From UBA1402 sp964488495 (lineage in GTDB: Bacteria; Bacteroidota; Bacteroidia; Bacteroidales; UBA1402), in NCBI GenBank assembly GCA_964488495.1, contig CAZAUQ010000026.1, forward strand, positions 1 to 33,506: a stretch of 33,506 nucleotides of DNA, in the 5' to 3' direction. Both the position numbers and the translations under genes were made by a program. The notes beneath the pieces were generated by a model. It saw only the letters and a list, made by a program, of their open reading frames with translations. It was not told the DNA's origin and made no database searches. Positions 24,323 to 31,941 of this stretch are shown here, piece after piece (positions within the stretch are counted from its first letter, which is position 1; every line of letters starts with the position of its first letter).

Positions 24323-26470
24323 TCAGACAAATTGCTTCAGAAATTTCTTGGCTGCTTTTCTCAAGCGGGAGCGTTGCTTGGGAATCTCTCCGTATATTTC
24401 TTCTAAATTATCAGGCAAAGCTTTGTTCAATACTGCGTAAATGGTACCAGGATATAGTTTCTTCAGATTCAACAACATATAGTCGTCGGCATCCGACCAA
24501 AAAGCGCCTGCATCAAAAACCATCAGATTGACATCGGCCGAGGAATATAGGATCGGATATTCAATACCGTTACTGACAGGAGTTTCCAGAAAAATCACAT
24601 AGTCGGCTTTTACAGACAAATCCCGGATCAATTCATGGTAAGACTTATAGTTGGTCAGCTGTTTTCCAGCCATTTTTTTTGTATCATTCTGTAAATCATC
24701 ACCTTCTGCAGCATCGAAAGCCAGCACCACTGCCTCGTGGCCTTGTTTTTTCAAAGCCCGGGCCACATTCAAAGCCACTTCGGTCGTGCCCGAATTATCC
24801 CAATTGGCTGTAACCTGCACAATCAATGGCCGGTCGGGGTTCTGCGCTAACAATTTAATCTTTTCGGTAATCAACAAAGCCGCTTTTTCGTTCAAAGCAC
24901 CGGTTAATACCTTTCTGTTGCCGTTTTCCAGACTGAAGCCGGAGATCACCTCCAGGCCCGAGATTCTGGCCAGCTTCGAGGGCGATTTAATCCGTTTATC
25001 CAGCAACTCTATTACAATAACGGCCAACAAAACAAACAACAAAGAGAAGAGGGCTGCGGCCAGTGTATACATCTTGAAGGGTGCGTAAATCGGATTGATC
25101 GGAAAGGCCGCAGCATCAAACACCCGCATGTTCATACGCATGTTCATATTCTGTTCATTCTGGCGGGCCATGCCCAGTTGTTGCAAAATGTTCAGGTACT
25201 GCCTTTCGTATACATCAATCTCCCGTTCAAACCTTTTTATGGTTGCACCCACAGGCGCGTAGCGTTTGTATTGCAGCATAAACTCTTCCAGTCTTTCCTG
25301 CAAAGATTTATATTGTGCTGCGTAACGCTCGTTTTCCTTTACTGCATCCAGCCATTGAGCCAACAGATATTGAGCTTCCATCATCTGACTGTTGTTTTCG
25401 GCCATATTTATGGAATCGAGCTTAGCTTGCATCCTGTTTTCGATGTCTGCTCTTTGTTGTTGAATTCTTTCCAGTTGACCGGGATTAAAATCGCTTTGAC
25501 CACTTTCTATCAAAGTAATCATGTTATTCACACTGACCAGCTTATCGCGCAAACTCATAATTTCATTATTCCTGAGGTTGATCCGGAAACGTTGGCTGAC
25601 CTCGTCTTCCAGCTTACGCAAGATTTCGATAGATGCCTCGTAAGCCATTTTGGTTTCCTGCAGCATAAGCTCCAGTTCTTCCTGTTGGGTAGTAAGCTGT
25701 TTTGTCTGTTCGAAATAGTTTACAATATCGTGTTCCACATTGTATTCCAGTAAACTTTGTTCTGCCTCGCGAAGCCTGTCCTGAGCCTCTTCCAATTGAG
25801 CTTCGAAATACTCCACGGCCGAATTGGTCTGCGAAATTTTCAACTCCCCGTAATACTCAATGATGATCTCGGTAGCAAACTTAACCGTATTAAAACAGAT
25901 GCCCGGATCGGACGACTCATAACTGATTCTGATCAAATCGCTGTTGGTCAGCCTTTCGGTTTTCATCTTAGAAATCGCCTGAATGCTGTAAAAACGATGA
26001 CCGTAATGCAACAGGCGGTAAATGTAATTCTTTTCTTCCTGAATGATTTTAGCCTTAAGATTCTTGTAGGTTTGTTCAAAGTCGCCCTTCACCACCAATT
26101 GCCTTACACTGTCGGGGGCGTAGCGGGCCAATTCAGCAAAAGCCTCCTGCGACATTATCTCGCGCTGAGGTTTATCGAGCATCAGGTGTTGGGTAAGCAA
26201 CCTCAGGGCCACCTCTTCGTGCAGGGAGGACGACCTGAGCATAGACAACACATTGTTGTACTCGTTCTGAGCAGCCGCGTTATCTACTCTGAATACATCC
26301 ACCACTATGCCGGTATTGGAAGTGATTCCGGTATAAATAGTACTGGCACTGCTGTAATGGGGAGGAATGCTTTTAGTTACCACATACACTATACCGCCCA
26401 GCAATACAGGAATAATTACCAAATAGTGAAACCTGGACAGGATCAGTTTGACAAAGCGAAAAATATCCAT
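24323..26470 (-). CDS. Wzz/Wzc-like chain-length and export protein with a degenerate ATPase domain
   Basis: The 715-residue protein follows the polysaccharide co-polymerase plan: a cytoplasmic start, a membrane segment (about 16-33), a long periplasmic coiled coil (about 205-440), a GNVR-type region (EREIDVYERQYLNILQQLG) and a second membrane segment (about 478-500). The cytoplasmic part (about 545-715) is related to BY-kinases, but the nucleotide site is eroded. The Walker A position reads TANWDNSGTTE instead of GxGKS/T, the second Walker motif reads LAFDAAEG, and the Walker B strand reads YVIFLETP with Glu for Asp. The tyrosine-rich tail is absent. It probably shapes chain length and export without tyrosine kinase activity. 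It partners the TolC-like gene 16 bases upstream. Confidence 0.88.
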   Translation of the reverse strand: MDIFRFVKLILSRFHYLVIIPVLLGGIVYVVTKSIPPHYSSASTIYTGITSNTGIVVDVFRVDNAAAQNEYNNVLSMLRSSSLHEEVALRLLTQHLMLDKPQREIMSQEAFAELARYAPDSVRQLVVKGDFEQTYKNLKAKIIQEEKNYIYRLLHYGHRFYSIQAISKMKTERLTNSDLIRISYESSDPGICFNTVKFATEIIIEYYGELKISQTNSAVEYFEAQLEEAQDRLREAEQSLLEYNVEHDIVNYFEQTKQLTTQQEELELMLQETKMAYEASIEILRKLEDEVSQRFRINLRNNEIMSLRDKLVSVNNMITLIESGQSDFNPGQLERIQQQRADIENRMQAKLDSINMAENNSQMMEAQYLLAQWLDAVKENERYAAQYKSLQERLEEFMLQYKRYAPVGATIKRFEREIDVYERQYLNILQQLGMARQNEQNMNMRMNMRVFDAAAFPINPIYAPFKMYTLAAALFSLLFVLLAVIVIELLDKRIKSPSKLARISGLEVISGFSLENGNRKVLTGALNEKAALLITEKIKLLAQNPDRPLIVQVTANWDNSGTTEVALNVARALKKQGHEAVVLAFDAAEGDDLQNDTKKMAGKQLTNYKSYHELIRDLSVKADYVIFLETPVSNGIEYPILYSSADVNLMVFDAGAFWSDADDYMLLNLKKLYPGTIYAVLNKALPDNLEEIYGEIPKQRSRLRKAAKKFLKQFV

Positions 26471-26486
26471 ATCAGCCGGTTTTTTA

Positions 26487-27320
26487 TTAAAAATCAGAGC
26501 CCGTTAGTAATTTCAGCAAATAATACTGAGTGAAGAAATTGTTTCTGGCATCGATGTATTCCACATAGGAACGAGTATATGAATAATTGATAGTAGAATA
26601 CTCACCTATTTCTATCGTATTGTTCCTGATGTCGTTTTTTGCTTTCATCAAATCCAATTGGGCTGTCTGCACGTTATCCTGATGCACACCCAGCACTTCG
26701 TAAGTACTTTTCAGTTTGTAATATTCTGTCACTACCATACGGATGATTTCTTTTTTCAATTCCTCCCTTTTCAATTCAGCTTCGTTGATGCTGTACTTCA
26801 ATTTCTTCACTTTGTTGTTGTTGCTCCAAAAATACGAAAGGGGCAGGCGCAAGGTCACACCGGCGTAGTAATTGAAACGCTCTTCTGCAGCATACAAATC
26901 CAGGCCGGAACCAGTGCCCGTACCTCCCGGATCTGCCACAGACAATTGGTTAAACAAACCATAGCGTGTGTTGGCATCTACAAGCACGTATTCGCCCCAG
27001 GATCTCTTTTGGATTTTGATGTCTTCGAGCAATTGAGCCACCTGCTGGTCAGAAGTTTTCAACAGAGGCGAATTGGCCAGGGCAGAATCGATGCAAGATT
27101 GCAAATCGGGCAGTTTAAAGGCACCGTACACAGCCTCAGGTAACACAGCGGGCAAGGAATCGGTCGTTTGACTCCGGTACTGCGCGACAGTAGTTTGCAG
27201 GGGATCGGAGCCGGCAAAAGACTCTGCCGACAGTGCCTGAGCACCCACAAATTGTGCCCTCAACAGCATGATTGTCAACAAAAGACAAATTTGTAATTCT
27301 ATGGTATTGTTTCTTTTCAT
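26487..27320 (-). CDS. Half-size TolC-like outer membrane protein
   Basis: This 277-residue protein has a signal peptide (about 1-28). Its single outer-membrane-efflux repeat starts with LPDLQSCIDSALANSPLL, followed by long helices (QVAQLLEDIKIQKRS; EAELKREELKKEI; TAQLDLMKAKNDIRNNTI) and amphipathic strands (about 125-170). TolC family proteins usually have two such repeats and 420-480 residues, so this is about half size. It ends cleanly at LLKLLTGSDF and nothing suggests a frameshift. Half-size members may assemble as larger oligomers. Between the initiating sugar transferase and the Wzc-like gene, it may form the outer membrane exit in place of a Wza-type protein, which is not visible in the window. 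Confidence 0.75.
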   Translation of the reverse strand: MKRNNTIELQICLLLTIMLLRAQFVGAQALSAESFAGSDPLQTTVAQYRSQTTDSLPAVLPEAVYGAFKLPDLQSCIDSALANSPLLKTSDQQVAQLLEDIKIQKRSWGEYVLVDANTRYGLFNQLSVADPGGTGTGSGLDLYAAEERFNYYAGVTLRLPLSYFWSNNNKVKKLKYSINEAELKREELKKEIIRMVVTEYYKLKSTYEVLGVHQDNVQTAQLDLMKAKNDIRNNTIEIGEYSTINYSYTRSYVEYIDARNNFFTQYYLLKLLTGSDF

Positions 27321-27326
27321 TCTATT

Positions 27327-28595
27327 CTATACATCTTCGTGTTGCAACATAGCCGGTATGGTTTTGAAAATAAGTTTCAAATCATACCAAAAAGAATAAT
27401 TCAGGGCATAGTCCACGTCGAGCTGTTTGCGTTCCTCGGGAGATAATGCCCCCGATTTGCCCCTCTTGGTCACCTGCCAGAGCCCTGTAATACCGGCCGG
27501 AGCCAAAAATCGCTTAGCCCACTGGTCGGTGGTAAGCAATTCGGCTTCGTAGAGCGGCAGAGGCCTGTTGCCTACAATAGACATATCTCCTTTGAGCACA
27601 TTAAAAAACTGAGGCAATTCATCCAGGCTGGTATTGCGCAAGATTCTGCCCACCCGGGTCACCCGGGGATCGTGGCTGACTTTGAGAAAAGCATTCTCTT
27701 TTATGAGACCCTTTTGCTGCTTCACCTCCTTTTCGTGCACCATACCTTCGTCGTGAATCAGCATGGAGCCTTCTGTAGAGCTAAAATCCCGCGAAGAACA
27801 ATCAGGAGCCTCCGGCCCGGAAGCATCCTGCAGCAGGCTTGCCGGTTCGGAAGCAACACTACCCGATGCCAGAGCAGCAGAAGCTGTGGCCGTAATTTCG
27901 GGAGCAGCTTGCGTCGTTTCAACTTTGGGCTTCAGCAAGAGTAGCTCAGTGTCGGTCTCAGGGTTCAATATATACTGATTCTTTTTTCTCAACTCATCCA
28001 CCCTTTTGTCGGCATCCACATACATCGATCTGAATTTGATGAAGCCAAACTTCCTGTAACCCGAGCCAATGCGCTGAGCCACATAAAACACACCGCCTTT
28101 GGAATCGAGTTTAATGGCCAGGGCCATCAGCAAAAACAAAGGCAGGAGCAGCAGCAACACCAGCGACGAAAACAGCACATCAAACACTCTTTTCCAGCGA
28201 GGCAGACGGTACACGGGCAATTTCTCGTGTTTTTTGGCAGCGAAAGAATCGTAATGATCGCGGATAAACTCAAAACGCTTCAACAACAAGGCCGGATCCG
28301 TTCCGTAATCGTAAACATCCTGCACCCCCAGCTTAATATAAGCAGCTGCATCGGGCTGCTCGCCCAGGACAAACAAGACAGAACGTGATTTCCTGAGTTC
28401 GGGCAATAAATAGGCAAGCTGCGCCTGATCGTCCTGAGTGCCGGCCTCGAAATACAAAATCAAATCATAGCAGGCCCCCTCTTGCAGCAAGGCGTAGGGA
28501 GTATCGTAAAAGCTTAGGGAAACAGCAGGAACAGCCTGCCCGAGGCGGGCCGCAAAAGCATTGTTGGTTCCTGTACAGGCAATACGATAATTCAT
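27327..28595 (-). CDS. Initiating sugar transferase with pseudo-receiver domain and a low-complexity insert
   Basis: The C-terminal part of this 422-residue protein is a bacterial sugar-phosphate transferase (PglC/WcaJ family): a membrane segment after KRVFDV (135-161), FRSMYVDAD (188-196), DPRVTRVGRILR (299-310), SLDELPQ with the catalytic Asp-Glu pair at 315-316, VGNRPLP and GITGLWQV. It attaches the first sugar phosphate to undecaprenyl phosphate. The N-terminal 115 residues follow a receiver-domain pattern (CYDLILYFEAG, KLGVQDVYDYGTDPALLL), but the phospho-acceptor Asp, the early acidic pair and the Lys-Pro turn are all lost. A low-complexity insert (about 207-285, Ala/Ser/Thr-rich) splits the catalytic domain. 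A hairpin precedes the gene, and a true response regulator gene lies just upstream. Confidence 0.87.
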   Translation of the reverse strand: MNYRIACTGTNNAFAARLGQAVPAVSLSFYDTPYALLQEGACYDLILYFEAGTQDDQAQLAYLLPELRKSRSVLFVLGEQPDAAAYIKLGVQDVYDYGTDPALLLKRFEFIRDHYDSFAAKKHEKLPVYRLPRWKRVFDVLFSSLVLLLLLPLFLLMALAIKLDSKGGVFYVAQRIGSGYRKFGFIKFRSMYVDADKRVDELRKKNQYILNPETDTELLLLKPKVETTQAAPEITATASAALASGSVASEPASLLQDASGPEAPDCSSRDFSSTEGSMLIHDEGMVHEKEVKQQKGLIKENAFLKVSHDPRVTRVGRILRNTSLDELPQFFNVLKGDMSIVGNRPLPLYEAELLTTDQWAKRFLAPAGITGLWQVTKRGKSGALSPEERKQLDVDYALNYSFWYDLKLIFKTIPAMLQHEDV

Positions 28596-28622
28596 GTAAG
28601 CGTTTTACTGAGTTTCCACCTG

Positions 28623-28645
28623 TAGCCACCACAGCTGTGGGGCTA
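28623..28645 (-). promoter_or_regulatory. Strong intercistronic hairpin at the response-regulator stop codon
   Basis: The perfect palindrome CCACAGCTGTGG (28629-28640) is extended by TAGCC (28623-28627) and GGCTA (28641-28645) with one bulged base. The mRNA can form a GC-rich stem of about nine pairs with a four-base loop, starting on the response regulator's TAG stop. No U-run follows, so a simple intrinsic terminator is unlikely. It ends 27 bases before the sugar transferase ATG, where it could protect, process or attenuate the downstream message. Confidence 0.5.
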
Positions 28646-29008
28646 TTTGAGTATTTTTTTGATCCTGACCATTAATTCGGCCGGATTATAGGGCTTTTCC
28701 AAATAATCGTCGGCTCCCAGGCTAAGCAGGGCTATTTTTTCCTCACTTTTGTCTATGCTCGATAGCACAATCACCGGAATATTACTGAAAGCACCCGAAG
28801 CTTTGAGCTGTTCCAGCAAGCCTTTGCCTCCCAAGACAGGCATCATAAGGTCGGTCACGATAAGGTCGGGCATATATCCCTCCTGCAACAAAGCCAGCGC
28901 AGCCAATCCATTCTCGGCACTCTCCACTTCGTATTCACGAGCCACTATGGTTTTGGTCAAACTGCGAAACTCTGTCTTATCATCAACTATCAAGACTTTC
29001 TTTTTCAT
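28643..29008 (-). CDS. Single-domain response regulator (CheY-like receiver)
   Basis: This 121-residue protein is only a receiver domain. The acidic pair is D9/D10 (LIVDDK), the phospho-acceptor is D53 (VTDLMMP), a Ser lies at 83-84 (VLSSID) and the conserved lysine is K105 (YLEKPY). No output domain follows, so it must act through partner proteins. No histidine kinase is in the window. It is the first gene after a Bacteroidota-type promoter and the next gene is the initiating sugar transferase with a receiver-like domain, so control of polysaccharide synthesis is a natural guess. Confidence 0.92.
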   Translation of the reverse strand: MKKKVLIVDDKTEFRSLTKTIVAREYEVESAENGLAALALLQEGYMPDLIVTDLMMPVLGGKGLLEQLKASGAFSNIPVIVLSSIDKSEEKIALLSLGADDYLEKPYNPAELMVRIKKILK

Positions 29009-29045
29009 AACATCTCAAATTGAGCGTACATTTTGGTTTTCGCTT

Positions 29046-29078
29046 CAAATATAAATAAACATTCGGGATTTACGCAAT
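29046..29078 (-). promoter_or_regulatory. Candidate promoter of the response regulator / polysaccharide operon
   Basis: The minus strand reads ATTG (29075-29078), 21 bases, then TATATTTG (29046-29053), an exact TAnnTTTG -7 box with a near-consensus -33 element. The predicted transcript would start about 30 bases before the ATG at 29008, within a 120-base A/T-rich gap (29009-29128). Confidence 0.5.
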
Positions 29079-29128
29079 GGTTAAATGAATAAATGTAGTA
29101 TTTAAACCTTTTAAAAGTAATTTGGTCT

Positions 29129-30283
29129 CTATATTCTGTTCTGATTTTTAGCATTTCTGACTGCGGCTTTGTAATCCGAAGGATTGAAGCCCGTCCATTG
29201 TTTAAAAACGTGATTCAGGCTCGATGCAGAGGCAAAACCGGCGTTTTGGGCAATTTCGTTAAGTCTCAGGTCAGGCTCATCGATAAGCAAGCCTTTGACG
29301 CAGTCCACCCGGTAGTTGTTCACCACTGTCCTGAAAGGCCGGCCGTACACTTCGCTTACTATCTGCGAAAGATAAGAGCGGTTGGTTCCCACTTGCATAG
29401 CTAGCTTTTCTGCCGAAAGTCCCGGATCTTTCCATAAACTATCTTCCTCCATGAGTTGTTTCAGTTTTTGCTTGTACAGGACAAAACGATCGGCAGACAT
29501 TGCGGGTGCCTGCTGTTGCTCTATAAGCTCGGAATGAGGTCTTAAACCGGCCGAATAGACATCGCGCTGTTTGCAGGCATAAGCCAGAAAAACAGCGTAA
29601 AAAGGCGTTGCCACTATGTGTACCACCGCATAATCGAAGGGATCGGAAAGGCTCATAAAACAAAAGCAAATAGCCGTAAGCACCAGGGTATACATATACA
29701 CCAAACGAATCAATCCCTGTAAACTAATATTGACGGTATAAGAAAAATCCTCTTCAATATCCAGACGAAAACGAGCATATAAGCGATGAGTCCATACAGC
29801 CAGAAAGGCCTGCATTCCAACAGCAGCCAGCCCTGTCAACAGGGCAATCACAGCCGGTAGCGTAGGCAGTTGCAAAAAAAAGTCCTTCGGTGTGTACACC
29901 GGAGAGAGTGTCCGGCCCAGGGCCCGCAAGATCAATTCCCCCAAAACTCCGGCTGCAAAAGGGATAAACACATAAAACCATTCGCTGCGGCTCAACGAGT
30001 GCCCTCGCATAATATGCGACACGTAATTAAAGAAAAAGGGCGTCACCAGCAACACAAACAAGAGCGTGTATGCAGCAAACAAAGGCACCGGCCGGGGCGG
30101 ATACATTACATCGTATACGAAAAAATACAAACCCGACACTATCCAGGCCAGTACGATTATCATCAGAGCCCGTTTCGAAGCCGAAGTCCTGGCCTCTTTA
30201 TCTACGACAAACTGCAAGAGTGCATAGCTTCCCACAGACAAGCTCATCACATAACCCAGGGATAAAAACAAGGCTTGGTTCAT
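29129..30283 (-). CDS. Membrane-anchored AraC-family transcription regulator
   Basis: The protein has 384 residues from the ATG at 30281-30283 (MNQALFLSLGY). A longer frame to 30352 would overlap the fumarase gene and add 23 residues before the first membrane segment. The N-terminal half (about 1-245) has six to seven hydrophobic segments and resembles the 7TM sensor module found with AraC domains in Bacteroidota. The C-terminal 100 residues are a two-helix-turn-helix AraC domain: LSAEKLAMQVGTNRSYLSQI, RPFRTVVNNYRVD, LRLNEIAQNAGFASASSLN and HVFKQWTGFNPSDYK. It should sense an unknown membrane or periplasmic signal and bind DNA. It lies 25 bases after the fumarase gene and 120 bases before the response regulator, so the polysaccharide locus is one possible target. 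Confidence 0.85.
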   Translation of the reverse strand: MNQALFLSLGYVMSLSVGSYALLQFVVDKEARTSASKRALMIIVLAWIVSGLYFFVYDVMYPPRPVPLFAAYTLLFVLLVTPFFFNYVSHIMRGHSLSRSEWFYVFIPFAAGVLGELILRALGRTLSPVYTPKDFFLQLPTLPAVIALLTGLAAVGMQAFLAVWTHRLYARFRLDIEEDFSYTVNISLQGLIRLVYMYTLVLTAICFCFMSLSDPFDYAVVHIVATPFYAVFLAYACKQRDVYSAGLRPHSELIEQQQAPAMSADRFVLYKQKLKQLMEEDSLWKDPGLSAEKLAMQVGTNRSYLSQIVSEVYGRPFRTVVNNYRVDCVKGLLIDEPDLRLNEIAQNAGFASASSLNHVFKQWTGFNPSDYKAAVRNAKNQNRI

Positions 30284-30308
30284 GACAAAAGATTTTGCGA
30301 CAAAAAAT

Positions 30309-31784
30309 TCAATAGTCAGCCCCCAGCATATCCTCCGGTCGTACCCAGGCATCGAATTGTTCTGCGGTGAGGTGGCCCGAAGCGATGGCAGCCTCGCGCA
30401 AAGTCAAGCCCCGGCGGTGGGCGGTTTGGGCAATTTCGGCCGCTTTGTAATAGCCTATTCTGGGGTTGAGGGCGGTGACCAGCATCAGGGACTTGTCGAG
30501 CAATTCTTTGATGCGGGGCAGGTTGGGACGGATGCCCGCCACACAATGCGTCTGAAACGACAGGCAGGCCTCGCCCAATAGGCGGGCAGAGCTTAGAAAA
30601 TTGGCAGCAATCAGAGGTTTGAACACATTCAGTTCAAAATGCCCTTGCATGGCTCCGGCCGTGATGGCCGCGTCGTTGCCGATCACCTGGGCGCAGACCA
30701 TGGTCAGGGCTTCGGCCTGAGTGGGATTCACCTTGCCGGGCATAATGGAGGAGCCCGGTTCGTTTTCGGGCAGCAGCAATTCGCCCAGGCCCGAACGGGG
30801 GCCCGAAGCCAGCAGGCGAATGTCGTTGGCAATTTTGTTGAGCGATACGGCCAACTGCTTCAGGGCAGCATGCGCCTCTACCACAGCCTCCTGCCCTGCC
30901 AGGGCCTGAAACTTATTGGGCGCCGTAACGAAAGGCAGTCCGGTCAATTCGGAAATATAACGGGCCACCAGCACATCGTAGCCCCGGGGCGTGTTGAGCC
31001 CCGTGCCCACAGCGCTGCCGCCCAGCGCCAGCTCCGACAGCGGGGCCAGACTTTTGCGCAAAGCTTTGATACCCAAATCGAGTTGAGCTACGTAGCCCGA
31101 AAACTCCTGCCCCAGGGTCAGGGGCGTAGCGTCCATCAAGTGAGTGCGGCCCGTCTTAATCACTTTTTTGAAGGCCAGAGCTTTGGCATTCAAGCCTTTG
31201 CGCAGGCTGAGCAAAGCCGGCAGAGTGAGTTCCTGCAGCAGCTTATAGGCCGCTATATGCATAGCGGTGGGGAAAGTATCGTTGGACGACTGCGATTTGT
31301 TCACGTCGTCGTTGGGGCTGAGGCGGAGCGGAGCAGCCGGAGGTTTTGCTGCGCCCGAAGGGGGCTCAGCGGGATTCAGGCAGCCGCCGGCCAGCACGTA
31401 GGCCCGGTTGGCGATCACCTCATTGACGTTCATATTGCTCTGCGTGCCCGAACCCGTCTGCCAGATCACCAGCGGGAACTGATCGTCTAGCCCGCCCTGC
31501 AAAATCTCGTCGCAAACCGCTGCTATAGCCTCCGCTTTTTCGGCCGGCAAGACTCCCAGCCCGGCATTGGCCCTGGCCGCTGCCTTCTTGAGATAAGCAA
31601 AGGCCTGAATAATCTCGCGGGGCATCGAAGCCGGAGGCCCTATGCGAAAATTCTGCCTGGAACGCTCGGTCTGCGCGCCCCAATACTTATCGGCCGGCAC
31701 CTGCACCGGCCCCATGGTATCTTTTTCGATGCGAAAAGCCCCCATGTCCGGGCTATCCATTGGCCTATCTGTTTTAGTACTCAT
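30309..31784 (-). CDS. fumC: Class II fumarate hydratase
   Basis: This 491-residue enzyme interconverts fumarate and malate in the citric acid cycle. Signatures are KYWGAQTERS, WQTGSGTQSNMN, NEVIANRA, NDDVNKSQSSNDTFPTAMH, TGRTHLMDATPLT with H215, and GSSIMPGKVNPTQAE (344-358) carrying the catalytic Ser. The close relatives aspartase and argininosuccinate lyase are less likely because the NDDVN and SSNDTFPT stretches match fumarase. It is longer than usual (about 465) because of an extended N-terminus and an Ala/Pro-rich insert at about 137-154 (NPAEPPSGAAKPPAAP) before LSPNDD. Two operator-like repeats lie in its upstream gap. Confidence 0.9.
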   Translation of the reverse strand: MSTKTDRPMDSPDMGAFRIEKDTMGPVQVPADKYWGAQTERSRQNFRIGPPASMPREIIQAFAYLKKAAARANAGLGVLPAEKAEAIAAVCDEILQGGLDDQFPLVIWQTGSGTQSNMNVNEVIANRAYVLAGGCLNPAEPPSGAAKPPAAPLRLSPNDDVNKSQSSNDTFPTAMHIAAYKLLQELTLPALLSLRKGLNAKALAFKKVIKTGRTHLMDATPLTLGQEFSGYVAQLDLGIKALRKSLAPLSELALGGSAVGTGLNTPRGYDVLVARYISELTGLPFVTAPNKFQALAGQEAVVEAHAALKQLAVSLNKIANDIRLLASGPRSGLGELLLPENEPGSSIMPGKVNPTQAEALTMVCAQVIGNDAAITAGAMQGHFELNVFKPLIAANFLSSARLLGEACLSFQTHCVAGIRPNLPRIKELLDKSLMLVTALNPRIGYYKAAEIAQTAHRRGLTLREAAIASGHLTAEQFDAWVRPEDMLGADY

Positions 31785-31860
31785 AATTTATTGATTTGAT
31801 GTTTTTGCCACCTTCTTGCGCAAGTTTCTCGAAAAACCACAAACAATTTTTGCAAATATC

Positions 31861-31914
31861 GTCAATACAATGACGTTTTTTATGTAAATACAGTCAATAC
31901 AGTGACGTTTTTTA
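31861..31914. promoter_or_regulatory. Two palindromic GTCA-N6-TGAC repeats upstream of fumarase
   Basis: Two 22-base copies, at 31861-31882 and 31893-31914, match at 21 positions and are 32 bases apart, three helical turns. Each contains GTCA-N6-TGAC, a dyad typical of a dimeric regulator site. They lie 77-130 bases before the fumarase ATG and downstream of the pectinesterase stop at 31942. A related TGTATTTAC, read on the minus strand, lies between them. A shared 12-base string CGAAAAACCACA flanks the region at 31830-31841 and 31924-31935. The regulator is unknown. Confidence 0.6.
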
Positions 31915-31941
31915 GCTTTTTTCCGAAAAACCACAGTCACC

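Noticed and set aside
26487..27320. TolC-like gene as a frameshifted pseudogene
   Set aside because: It has a signal peptide, one complete efflux repeat and a clean end, and the next gene follows after 16 bases, leaving no remnant of a second repeat.
30284..30352. Longer start of the AraC regulator at 30352
   Set aside because: It overlaps the fumarase coding end and adds 23 residues ahead of the first membrane segment.
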